Below, one piece after another: positions 53,881 to 64,000 of a stretch of 64,000 nucleotides of DNA. The stretch lies in NCBI GenBank assembly GCA_026168455.1, contig CM047429.1, positions 55,807,027-55,871,026 of the forward strand. The letters run 5' to 3'. This stretch comes from Theocolax elegans (lineage: Eukaryota; Arthropoda; Insecta; Hymenoptera; Cerocephalidae). Under the pieces are notes generated by a model that saw only the letters and a list, made by a program, of their open reading frames with translations, was not told the origin of the DNA and searched no databases. The position numbers and the translations under genes were made by a program. Position 1 is the stretch's first letter. Each line of letters starts with the position of its first letter.

Positions 53881-55317
53881 CTAAAGAGCCATTAAAAATG
53901 AGGCTGTAGACAATGATGTCACTAATTCGAGGTGTACAGCCCTAAATATCGCGCATGTAAACAAACAAATCCATGCCTTCTGAGCTCCCTTTAGGTATAT
54001 TGGCCCTGCAAAATCTACGCCCATTACTTCGAAAATAGCCGCATCCCGTACTCTATTTAGAGGCCGTGGTGCAGGTATCGAATCAAGAGGTTTTGAATCA
54101 TGCCTGCGACAAGCTACACACTTACTAATTACTGCTCTAATTATTTTCCTGCCGCCCAATATCCAAAATTTTTCTCTTAACGCACTTAAGGTGATTTCCA
54201 CGCCGGCGTGATTCGATTCAACGTGTTTTCTATTAATAATTAATTCAACTACTTTGTGCTTACCGGGAAGAATAATGGGGCATCGAAAATTAAACAAATC
54301 ATCACGAAGTAAAATCTTTGCATTTAAACGTATCAAATTACTTTCATCAATAAAAGGTTGCAAATGTTTAACACGCGTGTCATCGATATTACCGTTAAAA
54401 TATTCTAATTGAATCATTTTTATTAAAATAACTTCTGCCATTTGAATCTCATCACATGTCAATTTTCCTTTTTTACGCGATTCTAATTTACATTTAGCAT
54501 TTAGCATAAAACGTTTCATCCAAGCCAGAACTCTAACAACCTTTGTATATTTTGAAAAATTACTATACCAAGGATCTTCTGCCGCGGTCAATAAAATAGC
54601 ACTATCTACGTTTTTTGGTAAACCCTTTTTTAATTCCTTATTAATTTGGGTTTCGTCATATACATCTTCACTGGCAGGCCAATTTTCAGATTCACACGTT
54701 AACCATTCCGGATCCTCCCACCATCTGGAAATTAACAATTGATTTACCGTGCATCCACGTGAGGGTAAATCGGCGGGGTTCAAATGCCCAGGTACATGCC
54801 TCCATTGTTGCGGGCTAGAAAATTTTCTAATCTCTTTTACTCTATTGTAAACAAAAGTTGCCCAATTACTTTCTCTTCGTATCCATGCTAATACCGTAGA
54901 TGAATCACTCCAATAATAAACTTCTACATTTTCCCATTTAAATGCGTTCATAATTGAATCGGTTAATCTTACACCGATATTCGCTGCTAGCAATTCTAAT
55001 CGCGGGATACTTCGTCGCGCATCCGAGCCTTCCTTTTTCGCCGGTGCGACTCGCGATTTTGCTTGCACAAAATGAACTCTAACCCCTTCACTATTTTCAA
55101 TGCGAATAAAAACTACTGCCGCGTATGCCAATTTACTAGCATCACAAAATGTGTGTAACGTTATCTTATTATCATCTTTAACCGGCTCAAGTAAACAACG
55201 CGGTATTTTAATTTCGCTCAAATCTTTTAATTCACTTACCCACTTACAAAATCTCTTTTTTAATTCGTCCGTAACAGCTTGATCCCATGATAATTTTAAA
55301 CTACAAGCTTCTTGCAA
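53881..55317 (-). pseudogene. BEL RNase H and integrase zinc-binding region
   Basis: The 478-residue open frame begins in the RT connection (ELKKRFCKWVSELKDLSE). It then has the RNase H-like block LHTFCDASKLAYAAVVF and SKSRVAP-type continuation, PRLELLAANIGVRLTD, and VYYWSDSSTVLAWIRRES. The integrase zinc region follows (KHVESNHAGVEITLSALREK ... CVACRRHD). The first catalytic Asp of the core is in MGVDFAGPIYLKG. It overlaps the RT frame by 17 bases in a different frame, so a frameshift is needed for a full polyprotein. The frame ends where the integrase core continues in 53880-53314. Confidence 0.85.
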
Positions 55318-56374
55318 AATAATTCGCGGGCAAATAATTCACGGGGCTCGCGAATCCTAGAGGATCAAAAATTCGATGGGCTATTGATAAAATGTCTCTT
55401 TTAGTAACGTTGTCTTCATTAAAATGTTCAACGGAAGGTACGCTTAATGACAAAGTATCCTGCATTTTATCCCATGTAATACCTAAAACTGCAGCTTGGT
55501 TTTCGTGAGAATTATCTGCGTTAAACTCCCACCCACAAAGGTCAAAACCAGCTGACTCCATCACTGTCTTTGCATCTGACATAAATGTTTTTAAGTGTTC
55601 GGCTGAATTGACGCTTGTAACGCAGTTATCAACATAAAAACTATTTAGCAATTTTACAATATTATCTTTCGTTACGCTATTATTTATATCATTCTTTACG
55701 TTTTCTAGTATTTTACATAAATGCATATTAATTACTGCGCCTAAAATAAACGGACTACAAGATACGCCAAACACTACTCTGCAATGCCGGAAAACAATAA
55801 TATCATCTTTATCAAACCATAAAAAACGTAAAAAATCTCTATTATTAGAGTCTAAACTGATTTGCAAAAAAGCCTTTTTAATATCTGAAATTACGCCTAT
55901 TTTACCTTCTCTGAAACGCAATAAAATTGACGAAATCAATTCGATGAGATTTGGTCCTTTTTCCAAACACTCGTTCAATGACGGAAAGTTGAGCTCCTTG
56001 GCTGATGCATCGAAAACTGGTCGAATCTTGGTTGTGCTGTTTTCCTTAACAACGTGTCTGTGGGGTAAATAATGACCCCAATTGTTCACTTGATCCATGG
56101 GTACCTCTTCAATAATACCTTCATTAAGCCACTGCATGAAAATATCATTATACTCGCCGTACAAACCGTCTGCTTTCAACTTTTGCACGGTGGATTCAAG
56201 GCGTCTTCTGGCGATTTGTTTATTGTCACTCAATGCAGGGTGATTTTCTAACCAGGGCAACTGTACTTCATAACGCCCTTCATTGTTCACTTTTACAGTT
56301 CTTAACAAAGCCTCTGTTACCTCCTTTTCGTGATCTTCCTTCAATTTATTTTCAATCGGGTCTTTTATACCCAA
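55301..56374 (-). pseudogene. BEL reverse transcriptase frame
   Basis: The 357-residue open frame has RWLHRH-type start motifs (NWGHYLPHRHVVKENSTTKI), RPVFDASAKELNFPSLNECL, KIGVISDIKKAFLQISLD and FRHCRVVFGVSCSPFILGAV. The active-site strand is SFYVDNCVTSVN: YVDN replaces YVDD, a variant also present in some arthropod BEL families as I recall. The first catalytic Asp (SDIKKAF) is present. It lies in the -1 frame relative to the Gag frame upstream, with a TAA ending Gag at 56412. A mutation is likelier than programmed slippage because no slippery heptamer is visible. Confidence 0.85.
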
Positions 56375-56412
56375 AACATCGAGTGACCACAGGTCGGCGA
56401 TTTTATTACTAT

Positions 56413-58314
56413 TTACATTGCTTTAGCCGTAGTTAGAGCATCACTACGACTCTCTACATCGGTGGCCACGCCCATAATTGTCCATCCCAAGTAAGTTTCG
56501 ACGGCTACTAATCCACACTTTAACACATGCCGTCGTCCTGTAAGTAATTTGCCTGCAATATCGGCTCCTATAAGGACCGACACCGCCTCCTCACTCGAAT
56601 TCATATCGCTAATTACGATACTCAAATCCTCGAGCTCTTTACACCATTGTCCACTTTTGATCGAGGGTATATCGTTGCATATAATCTTCTGGTCGAGTGC
56701 GGCAAAATTACACTTATAATAATTTTGTAGATTGCTCATATGCACCACGTATTTTTTATGAACAACCGAACCCGATTTTTCACCACCAAAAAGAGAATGG
56801 GTCATTAATTGCTCAGCTATCGGATTATAACTTAGCCGTACTGCAACTTGCTTCGTTATATACGATTTTTGTGATCCAGTATCAATTATTACGCGCACAA
56901 TTAGTTCTTTTTTCCCATTGTATATTTTAACGCGTAACGTTTGCAAAAACACCTCTGAATCACGACAAAAGCTTGCTAAATTACACTCGTTTTTTATTGT
57001 TTCGGTAGGCTTCACTTCACTATCACGATTGTTCATATCTGGGCACATCAACAGTACGTGTCGTCTTGAACACCAAGAGCACTTTAAATTTACACGACAT
57101 TTTTTATAGCTATGCCCAATATTTAAACAGTTAAAACAAGCACGCTTTTTCTTCACTATTTCTTGTCTCTCAGCCATGCTCATTTTCTTCGCCTGGACAC
57201 ACGCTACACTGTCATGATCACACGAATCACAGAATAAACAAGTTTTATTTTTATTATTAACCGTCAAAAGTCCTGTTGCACTTGGTATATCCTTATGAAA
57301 TCGCGGTCTTTCTCTTTTAAATCGATCATTATCTGTGTTACAATTGGCCTTTAGATTAAACCCTTTCATAGCCATATAAATACGTAATTCGTTTTGTACT
57401 TCTGCTTCTAAAAATTTAATAAGCTGGTTTAATCTATTTTGAGACTGATCCGACGCACTGCTATCATCCGATCGCACAAGGTTGTGTGACGAGCTTCTTT
57501 GCCAAGCGCGCAGCAGCTCCTCGGGTAATGAAGATTCTACCAATGGAAAGATCATTGCTGCACATTTATCTGTCGTTACACCAAGCGATTCGAGCGACCT
57601 GAGATACGATTCTATTTTATCGTATAACGTCGACAACACTATATTTTTTGCAGGCGTCACCGCATTTTGTAACACTAATTGAAGTAATTCTCGAACGTAC
57701 ACTTCAATTTGCAAATCATCGCGTCCGAAACGATTTTTTAAACTTGTAATCACTTTATCATAATTATCAGCTGTTGGTGGGAAACTTTTCACTAATTCAT
57801 CAGCACGTGAGTTTGGCGTCATAGCTTGCAACAAATATTGAAATTTGTCTTCTTTTACGATTTCCGGATCTTCGTGAATTTTTTTAAATATGCTCCAAAA
57901 TTGTAGCCAATCACGCACGTTTCCACTAAACTTGAACAACTCGATCGTCGGTAATTTATATGATTTTTTACACTCACTTTGCGCAACCGTCGCGCCGTTT
58001 TGTGCAGTAATATTGCTCCGCTCCGAAGGGACACTTTCTACACTAAGTTTAGCCGTCATGAACTTACTTTTATAATGATCGGCCTCATTATACTCTTGTT
58101 GAATGTCGGAATCAGTTGTATTTTCAGCATCGAGCAACATATCAATTATACTCTCTGTAGTTATGTTCAAATCGGACATTTTTTCTTCTAATAAATTGAA
58201 CAACACTAAAATTTGTCGATGACTTACTGCACTACGTTGAGCCTCATTAAGTGCGTTCAATGCCTTTGTAAACATCGTACGCTGCACTGTACGTTTTCTT
58301 TTTAACTTATCCAT
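56413..58314 (-). CDS. BEL Gag and protease frame
   Basis: The 633-residue open frame opens MDKLKRKRTVQRTMFTKALN. The Pao-type Gag domain follows (LPTIELFKFSGNVRDWLQFW, LQAMTPNSRADELVKSFPPT, VITSLKNRFGRDDLQIEVYV). The Cys-rich block has CLFCDSCDHDSVAC and CFNCLNIGHSYKKC (CCHC), then CSWCSRRHVLLMC. The aspartic protease has VIIDTGSQKSYI, with the D-T-G triad intact. It ends with GLVAVETYLGWTIMGVA, which normally leads into RT. The start ATG at 58314 is 70 bases inside the primer site, the usual BEL arrangement. The frame itself is undamaged. Confidence 0.88.
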   Translation of the reverse strand: MDKLKRKRTVQRTMFTKALNALNEAQRSAVSHRQILVLFNLLEEKMSDLNITTESIIDMLLDAENTTDSDIQQEYNEADHYKSKFMTAKLSVESVPSERSNITAQNGATVAQSECKKSYKLPTIELFKFSGNVRDWLQFWSIFKKIHEDPEIVKEDKFQYLLQAMTPNSRADELVKSFPPTADNYDKVITSLKNRFGRDDLQIEVYVRELLQLVLQNAVTPAKNIVLSTLYDKIESYLRSLESLGVTTDKCAAMIFPLVESSLPEELLRAWQRSSSHNLVRSDDSSASDQSQNRLNQLIKFLEAEVQNELRIYMAMKGFNLKANCNTDNDRFKRERPRFHKDIPSATGLLTVNNKNKTCLFCDSCDHDSVACVQAKKMSMAERQEIVKKKRACFNCLNIGHSYKKCRVNLKCSWCSRRHVLLMCPDMNNRDSEVKPTETIKNECNLASFCRDSEVFLQTLRVKIYNGKKELIVRVIIDTGSQKSYITKQVAVRLSYNPIAEQLMTHSLFGGEKSGSVVHKKYVVHMSNLQNYYKCNFAALDQKIICNDIPSIKSGQWCKELEDLSIVISDMNSSEEAVSVLIGADIAGKLLTGRRHVLKCGLVAVETYLGWTIMGVATDVESRSDALTTAKAM

Positions 58315-58365
58315 GATTCACTTTCAATAAAATATCACAATTCAATAATTCACTATATACCTTGT

Positions 58366-58383
58366 CCTGTCACGGTCGCCAAA
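58366..58383 (-). other. BEL primer-binding site
   Basis: Minus strand, right after the 5' LTR: TTTGGCGACCGTGACAGG. The TGGCGACCGTGACA core is the site used with tRNA-Arg in several insect LTR elements, as I recall. Confidence 0.75.
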
Positions 58384-58782
58384 TGTATTTTTATCAATAG
58401 GGTAGGAACGGGAAATAAACACTAAGATTGAATTGTGCTTACAATTAAAATAATATATTGAAAGTATATACAAAAGAAAGAAACGTACAAGTATCGACCT
58501 TGTCGCTGTCGTGTCGATCTAGCTGACAAAAGGTTTTATCGCCCAAGAGACGCCGTACGCGTTTACCTGCATAACCGAGCGCATCCCGGGTGCATACATA
58601 CGCCGCCTGTATGACATATGCTCATTATTGTACCTAAAATTAAGCCATAAAACAACCCTTTGCTACTTAGTATGGAATCCTAAAGGTTTTCCCAAGGTAC
58701 AAAGCTATAATCTTTAATTGCTATGCTATTGGCACGTACATTATACAAGGTAAGCAAAAAATACAGTTCGTTCAATTTTACA
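58384..58782 (-). repeat. BEL 5' LTR (right on the plus strand)
   Basis: On the plus strand it runs from TGTATTTTTATCAATAG to CAATTTTACA, 399 bp, lacking the 19-base segment of its partner. Confidence 0.93.
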
Positions 58783-58787
58783 ACGGC

Positions 58788-59155
58788 AGTCTGTACTTGC
58801 ATGCCAAGGCAGAAACTTCGATCCATTGCTTCGCCGTGTACTTCGAGTCTCTAGCCATTTTTCCCAGGTCACCGTGTCGCGTGTCGGGAAGTGCAGTGAG
58901 TGAGGTGCATACCAGCCAAATCAGCCGTGTCCACCGTCGTCCTTCCTTGGGGTTGAGGAAGGCCTTCCGGGTTGAGTCAGCGTATCGGTCGGTGAAAGTG
59001 AGAGCGAGAGAGAGGGACGACCGTACGCGTCCAGCTGAGGAAGTCACGGGTCGAGTGGTACCGCGTGTGAACGAGATAGAGATAGACAGTGTGAGCGCGT
59101 GTGTATGTCCCGGGCGAGTATATTGTCGCGTCGAGAATGTAATCCCGTTATAAAT
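58788..59155 (+). other. GC-rich block right of the BEL insertion
   Basis: It continues the GC-rich block at 51893-52127 across the BEL target site. Antisense frames exist on both strands but look like products of high GC. It ends at a MITE. No family was recognised. Confidence 0.4.
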
Positions 59156-59661
59156 TACCCTGGTAGGAATCGTCTCCACTTTCTAAGTAGTAACAAGCTT
59201 GTTTCGAAAAAATGGGCTTAAAATGTGAACATTTTTCTTCCAGCAATGATTATTTTATCAAGATCAGTCTATTTCCAAGCCAGAAAGATAGGTTCCTCGG
59301 CATTTTGGTCTGAAATAGGTTGCTTTGCTCGTTCTAGCCCAGAAAAAGGCTTGTAAGATAGATTCGGCTCGATTTTAAGAAAAACTCGTGAATCTCGGTA
59401 TATATTTTGAACGGTGATTCGTAGAAAGTAAACAATTTGCCAAATCACATCTGCAATTAAAAAACCGATTGAATTTGACCAATCGCAACTTAAAGGCCAC
59501 CGATAGATTTAATTAAAATATTTGAAGGTTACGGGCACTCCATTAAATGGATGATAATGTGAAAAACGCGTTTCATCTCCTACTAAAAACTAGCCATTTT
59601 ACATACCGAGTAAATGGCTTCCAGCCCATTTTTCTTTGATACAATTCTTACCAGGGTATTA
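59156..59661. mobile_element. MITE-like element with CCCTGGTA(A/G)GAAT termini
   Basis: The left end ACCCTGGTAGGAAT and right end ATTCTTACCAGGGT are inverted, followed by further matches (AAAAATGGGCT near both ends). The trinucleotide ATT flanks both sides. About 500 bp, non-coding, and only the ends pair well. Confidence 0.6.
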
Positions 59662-61240
59662 GCGCGCGTGCAATTAAATATTTATTATTTTGTATAAAAA
59701 AAGAGGGTATATTGAAGATTAATTATTATTTAATCGGGTGTTACATTATTTCTTTATTTAATAATAATTATGCACCTTCCCATCCCGAAGAAGGCAAAGC
59801 CAGAAACCGGAATTCTCTCTGGGAATAACAGCCTGGCGGAAAAATAGTAAGTATTAGTAGACTTACATTCTACGAGGCGGAAACGGGAAATTTTGATGCC
59901 GATCTTTCGGTTGGCGCAAAATACCGTGTCGCAATAGATAGAAGTAAAGTGTTGGGTTAGCATGTCTACTTAAACTTAACCTAAACTTAAAATATAAGTA
60001 TGTAAAAACATTAACCATAATTCTTTGGTTTATATAACAGAATGTATAGCCCTAAAGCAAGCCTTAAATATAGCTATATCACTTTTACATAATAACAACA
60101 TCATAATTAGAAACTCGCTAAGTTTTCACCACAGTCCAATATTCAAGTTCTAATATTAATATTCTTACGAATTCTTATATTCTACAAGTTCTATAAAACT
60201 ACTTATTACACAGAATTTCCTTAACATTTGTGGAGCTTCTAGAAATAAATACGCTGATTGAATTGCAAAAAAGCAACAATGAAGTGTTATAAACATATGA
60301 CAGAAATTTTTAAAAAGAGCAATTGCTAACTCATTTTAAAATTAAACAAGTTGGATTATTAAAAAAAGTAAAGAATTGATTGATTTTTTCAAAACTGATC
60401 CTCACCCTGTTCCTTAATATGTAAAAGAATAAGTATTATTACTAGAAAGCTAAAGCCAATCACTACAATTTATTAGCTTCTCTTTACCAATTTGATATCG
60501 TTTTAGATCCTATACGTGCTATTGTAGTATTATCAAATTCGACATACAAAGAACATACTAATTTCATAAATTGACTCAAAAATTATATTATACATATATT
60601 GGTTCTTCGAAAACTATAATTTTAAAATGTAAAGAAATGTAATAGTGCAGCGAAATTTTTTACATTTTATAAAAATATTGAATCATTGTGCATTTTATGT
60701 ATGTATTACAAAAAAAATTTGTATTGCTGTATAAGTCCTTATATAGGCTTGGGAAATCTTACAAAATAACAAAGATAATATTATAAATTAATAATACTTT
60801 TCGTCGTATTCTCTCGCTTCGCTCGGGCGATAAAGCTATTGCTCCTTTAAAAATCGCATTACATCGTCAGTATCGAATAATATTTTTTTATATAGACGAT
60901 TTTTTTGCAATTTTTAAGAAAATTAACAGTACGTAAAATGCGATTTTATTCACCCTGTATCAAAAAATTATTTTAAATATCTAAATATAACAAAAAACGG
61001 TAAAAATGTATTTCTAATGTGTCAAATATATTCATTTTCATTAAAATTATTTTAGCCAAAATGAATACCGAGACATTTTATTATGAAAGTTACTCAATGA
61101 AACGTATAGAACAAGCGATATTAATTTATGTTTTCATGTATAAACAATATAGATTCTAATTCCATTTCGTGAAGGTCCAATAAATCTCAACTATGAACAA
61201 AACTGTCCTTTAGGATCAAAACGAGTGCTGCAGAGAAAAT

Positions 61241-61242
<2 letters not shown>
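59662..61242. other. AT-rich intergenic stretch
   Basis: 59662-59745 ends in GGGTGTTACA and may close an older LTR. The rest has no gene or RNA gene. A small GC-richer patch lies at 60805-60835. Confidence 0.45.

Positions 61243-61303
<61 letters not shown>
61243..61303. repeat. (GA)n microsatellite
   Basis: About 28 GA units. Confidence 0.95.
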
Positions 61304-61308
<5 letters not shown>

Positions 61309-61620
61309 TGGCTATCATCATTCCCTGCAGCGCGATTATTGGTCAGCGGTAGTGGCTAGGGACGACGAAGAATGCCACGAATGCACGAATGACCGGGCAC
61401 GCGAGCAACCGGCTCAATCCGGGAAAGTGCAGGGTGCACGCGAACCGTTGAGCCGCGTTGGCGTCATCACCGATGAACGATATACGATGCCTAGCTATTG
61501 CTATACTGGGTTCCCTTGTTACGTTTCCATGAACATGGCCTCCCGTAAATCGACGCTCACGACGTGCGATATGACCAGCCTAGAGAGAGATTATTAATGA
61601 CACTGAGGGGCGGCGAATTT
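61304..61620 (+). other. GC-richer block with an 81-codon open frame, unassigned
   Basis: The frame at 61352-61597 (MARDDEECHECTNDRAREQP...) has no recognisable domain. The composition differs from its AT-rich surroundings. It might be a promoter-proximal region, an exon or a repeat; nothing in the sequence decides. Confidence 0.25.
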
Positions 61621-62924
61621 CGATCTGAACGTATCATTTTTCCGATTTACTACGGTGAACTTTAATGAGACAATGTTGTAATTATTAAATAGTTTAAACA
61701 TTTTTTTACTTTTGTGTTTCTTTAATATAGCGAATTTTTATTTTGTCATTGAGCATAGTTTATTAAGCTAATTATTTCCAATATAATACAATAATTTTTA
61801 CATAATCTGTGTAATAAAAAAGTATTATCTTTAAATCTTGCAGTTCAATGGTGTGAAAATGAAATTATTGTTATAAAAGTGTAGTTTTCATTTTCGCTAA
61901 GAAATTCAATCGAGACGCGAAATAGAACAGGTTTTTCCTAGTTTAGTGTTATTCAATTTCTCTGTATATCTATATACGCATATTAGCACCGTGATAACAA
62001 TTCTCCTAGAGATAGTTATCAAATGAGATGTTAAAGGATATTCCGAACTTGTGATATGAAGTGTTCAAAAAACTATACAGAAAATTTTAAACTCAAAATT
62101 TGGATAAAAAACAATTACATTCTAAAACGTGCACGAAAGTAAAATCTATCCTTTACCTTATATTTTTTTCCTCGACACTAAATAATAATTAAGACTATAA
62201 CTTTTTACAGTGAAAAGTACTTATAGTGTTTGCTAGTATTTACAATTTTTTTCAACCAAACATATTGATAACTTTTTCAATTATAAATTTTTTAAAAATA
62301 TTGACTAGATTTGCAATAACTTCAAAGAAAATGATGATAACTGCAGTACAAACCTTAAACCACAAGATAAATAATTTTTGTTCTATAATCGATATTTCAT
62401 AATCACGCTATTGTAACAGTAACATTACAAAAAAATCCAAAAAATCGATTTTTAAAAACCAAAATTTGACTTTTTTATATGGCTTAAATTTGCATAAATA
62501 CAACTTAAAACAGCTTTAAAAACGCATTGATTGAGCCGAAATAGATTCTAATCAGTTTGACAAAGACACGAAATTTCCTCGCACAAGCGCGCATATACAC
62601 ACATTCTATACAGATAGTTTTTAAAAATGACATATATCGAATCCCCGAGTGTTAAAATATCGATAAAACATAAATTTAGAAAAAATTCTCGTAGATGAAG
62701 CAATAAAATTTTTAATAATTTTAAGGATAGACGAATTAAATTAATTAAATTAATTTAGTAAATTACATTGTACGAGTTTTATTAATACAAAGTTACTATA
62801 AATATATTAAGTATATAAGCAATATATAACGATGTCAAATGTACACTAAGCATCAAAATATACTCATTATTTTCTTTAACAATTTATCAAGTTTTACATA
62901 ACTCAGTCAATATGCCCGCAGTGT
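61621..62924. other. AT-rich intergenic stretch
   Basis: No gene, repeat array or RNA gene recognised. Confidence 0.5.
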
Positions 62925-62947
62925 GTGTGTGTGTGTGTGTGTGTGTC
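62923..62947. repeat. (GT)n microsatellite
   Basis: About 12 GT units. Confidence 0.95.
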
Positions 62948-63901
62948 TATACTCTTTGAAGACCAACTGTAAATGAAATAATGGAAACTTTTGTGAATAT
63001 TATTATATTTTTTTACAAAATGCTTACTTGAAATTCAGAAAAACTTTTTCACGATACTTTTGAAAATTTTCTTTTCCAACTCTCTTACATATTTGAAATG
63101 TTTCTATATAAGTTTCGTCAATTCAAAGAAATATTTTATACAATTTATGAAGAAGTGTGCACTGTAATATATAATAATACAAATATTGCCAAATCAATAT
63201 TAATGAAAGCATCTGTTCCGTTTATTAAAATATTTAAAACGAGTAAGCGACATAATTTACGCACGGTCCAACCGCGAAGCCGCGAGAGCCTCTCGGCACT
63301 AATCGCGATAGTTTTAAGATCATTTCGTGGTTTCCTCCGGATAGTATGAGTGTGCATCAGTAGGTTTTATTCAGTGTTTATTCTGTAGTATTGGAGTTAA
63401 GTTACTGGAGTAAGTTAATGGAGCATGGAGACCGTGACAGTTTTGTATTTTTATTTCAACTAAACCCTCAAGCGCCATCGAATTTAAAATTTAGGTTTCT
63501 TTTATTATATTTTAAACTTCCGGTATGAACTACAGCGAAAGTGTTACAATAGAGAAGCACGTTATTCCAACACTTTTGTCGCAATAATTGATACTGTCAT
63601 AAATAACAATATATTTAATATTAGTGTATGCATTGTGCTTTTTATGTACATTAATTTAAGTAACTTATTATATGTATAATTTGATACGATTAAGAAAAGA
63701 TCTTAAAGGTCACCAATAAATGAAGTGAAATCAAAATAAATAGACAAATATGAAAGCTGACATATGTAATTGAAAGTTGTGATATCAACATTGGTAGATT
63801 GGTTGAAAAATATACAAAATAATTTATTAATTTAAATAACGTAATGTATAGAATCTTAATATTCATTGCGTTGGTGCTCCCGTTAAAACTATTTTGAACT
63901 A
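62948..63901. other. Unassigned stretch
   Basis: Short open frames on both strands at 63098-63357 overlap each other and look accidental. 63240-63340 is GC-richer. No feature can be supported. Confidence 0.4.
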
Positions 63902-63902
63902 A

Positions 63903-64000
63903 CAAGGAGAGCATCTCAAGTTTGGGAAATGGATCGCGCCCAGCTTATAGGATATGTTTTCTAATATAAAAATATGTAGAAAGCCAGAGCCGCAGAACCT
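63903..64000. mobile_element. Left end of a foldback family B copy, cut by the window edge
   Basis: CAAGGAGAGCATCTCAAGTT is followed by diverged matches to 42447 onward, including ATATAAAAATATG and AAGCCAGAGC near 63985. The base triplet before it is TAA, fitting a TWA target. Confidence 0.7.

Larger units (their letters stand above)
52128..58782 (-). mobile_element. Full-length BEL/Pao retrotransposon, minus strand
   Basis: LTRs at 52128-52545 (418 bp) and 58384-58782 (399 bp) are flanked by the 5-bp duplication ACGGC (52123-52127 and 58783-58787). Minus-strand order is primer site, Gag/protease frame, RT frame, RNase H/integrase frame, integrase end, 3' noncoding, polypurine tract. A single polyprotein is usual in this group; here it is broken at three places. 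LTRs differ by a 19-bp indel between CTAG repeats and by several substitutions, so it is older than the Gypsy and Copia insertions. Confidence 0.93.

Noticed and set aside
58778..59179. Overlapping 118-133 codon frames on both strands
   Set aside because: GC-rich sequence opens both strands at once; no domain or start context. More likely LTR-like noncoding DNA.
63098..63357. Short open frames on both strands near the window end
   Set aside because: They overlap antisense to each other and show no motif, coding bias or splice sites.

Overview
The window looks like a transposon-dense piece of an insect nuclear genome, most likely a hymenopteran such as a parasitoid wasp. That guess rests on AT-rich spacers, GT-AG introns, and arthropod-type Gypsy, Copia, BEL/Pao, R1-like LINE and Mutator-like families. 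I see no intact conventional host gene. The only well-formed cellular-looking reading frame is a small four-exon coiled-coil gene at 1781-3631, and it may itself belong to a transposon.

Layout. 1-1.1 kb: decayed two-exon ankyrin/LRR fragment resembling Lrrk (minus). 1.8-3.6 kb: the spliced small gene. 6.2-8.9 kb: broken element remnant encoding a Mutator-like transposase, a YqaJ-type nuclease and a Ulp1-type peptidase. 12.37-22.88 kb: a complete, very young Ty3/Gypsy element (minus) with 1288-bp LTRs, a 4-bp target duplication, intact gag and pol, and a perfectly placed GGGAAAC -1 frameshift site. 22.9-23.75 kb: R1-like LINE remnant with ORF2 missing. 24.13-25.25 kb: solo LTR. 25.79-32.92 kb: full-length Copia element (minus) with near-identical LTRs, a broken polyprotein, and a primer site resembling the internal tRNA-iMet site of Drosophila copia. 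33.2-34.2 kb: long foldback element. 34.5-35.0 kb: CACTA-like (TNP2) transposase fragment. 35.6-37.8 kb: 5' half of a LINE, joined to a BEL/Pao remnant (37.8-39.85 kb). 40.4-41.7 kb: SWIM-finger MULE remnant with one intron. 42.4-45.0 kb: three foldback elements. 45.0-45.5 kb: fragments of two ribosome-biogenesis genes, KRR1-like and ESF1-like. 46.3-48.4 kb: 2.1-kb palindrome with a tRNA-derived SINE in its loop. 48.4-50.7 kb: broken TNP2-like transposase gene. 51.4-51.9 kb: LINE tail. 52.13-58.78 kb: full-length BEL/Pao element (minus), probably nested in an older solo LTR. 59.2-64 kb: a MITE, simple repeats and unassigned sequence, ending in the start of another foldback copy.

The window is best read as layers of insertion. 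The three complete LTR elements are dated relative to each other by their LTR pairs: Gypsy and Copia are recent, BEL older. DNA transposons and their foldback derivatives supply most of the remaining structure. The most distinctive observations are the copia half-tRNA primer site, the in-frame -1 slippery heptamer of the Gypsy element, the transposase/YqaJ/Ulp1 combination, several large perfect-looking foldbacks sharing terminal motifs, and the paired KRR1/ESF1 fragments next to a foldback.
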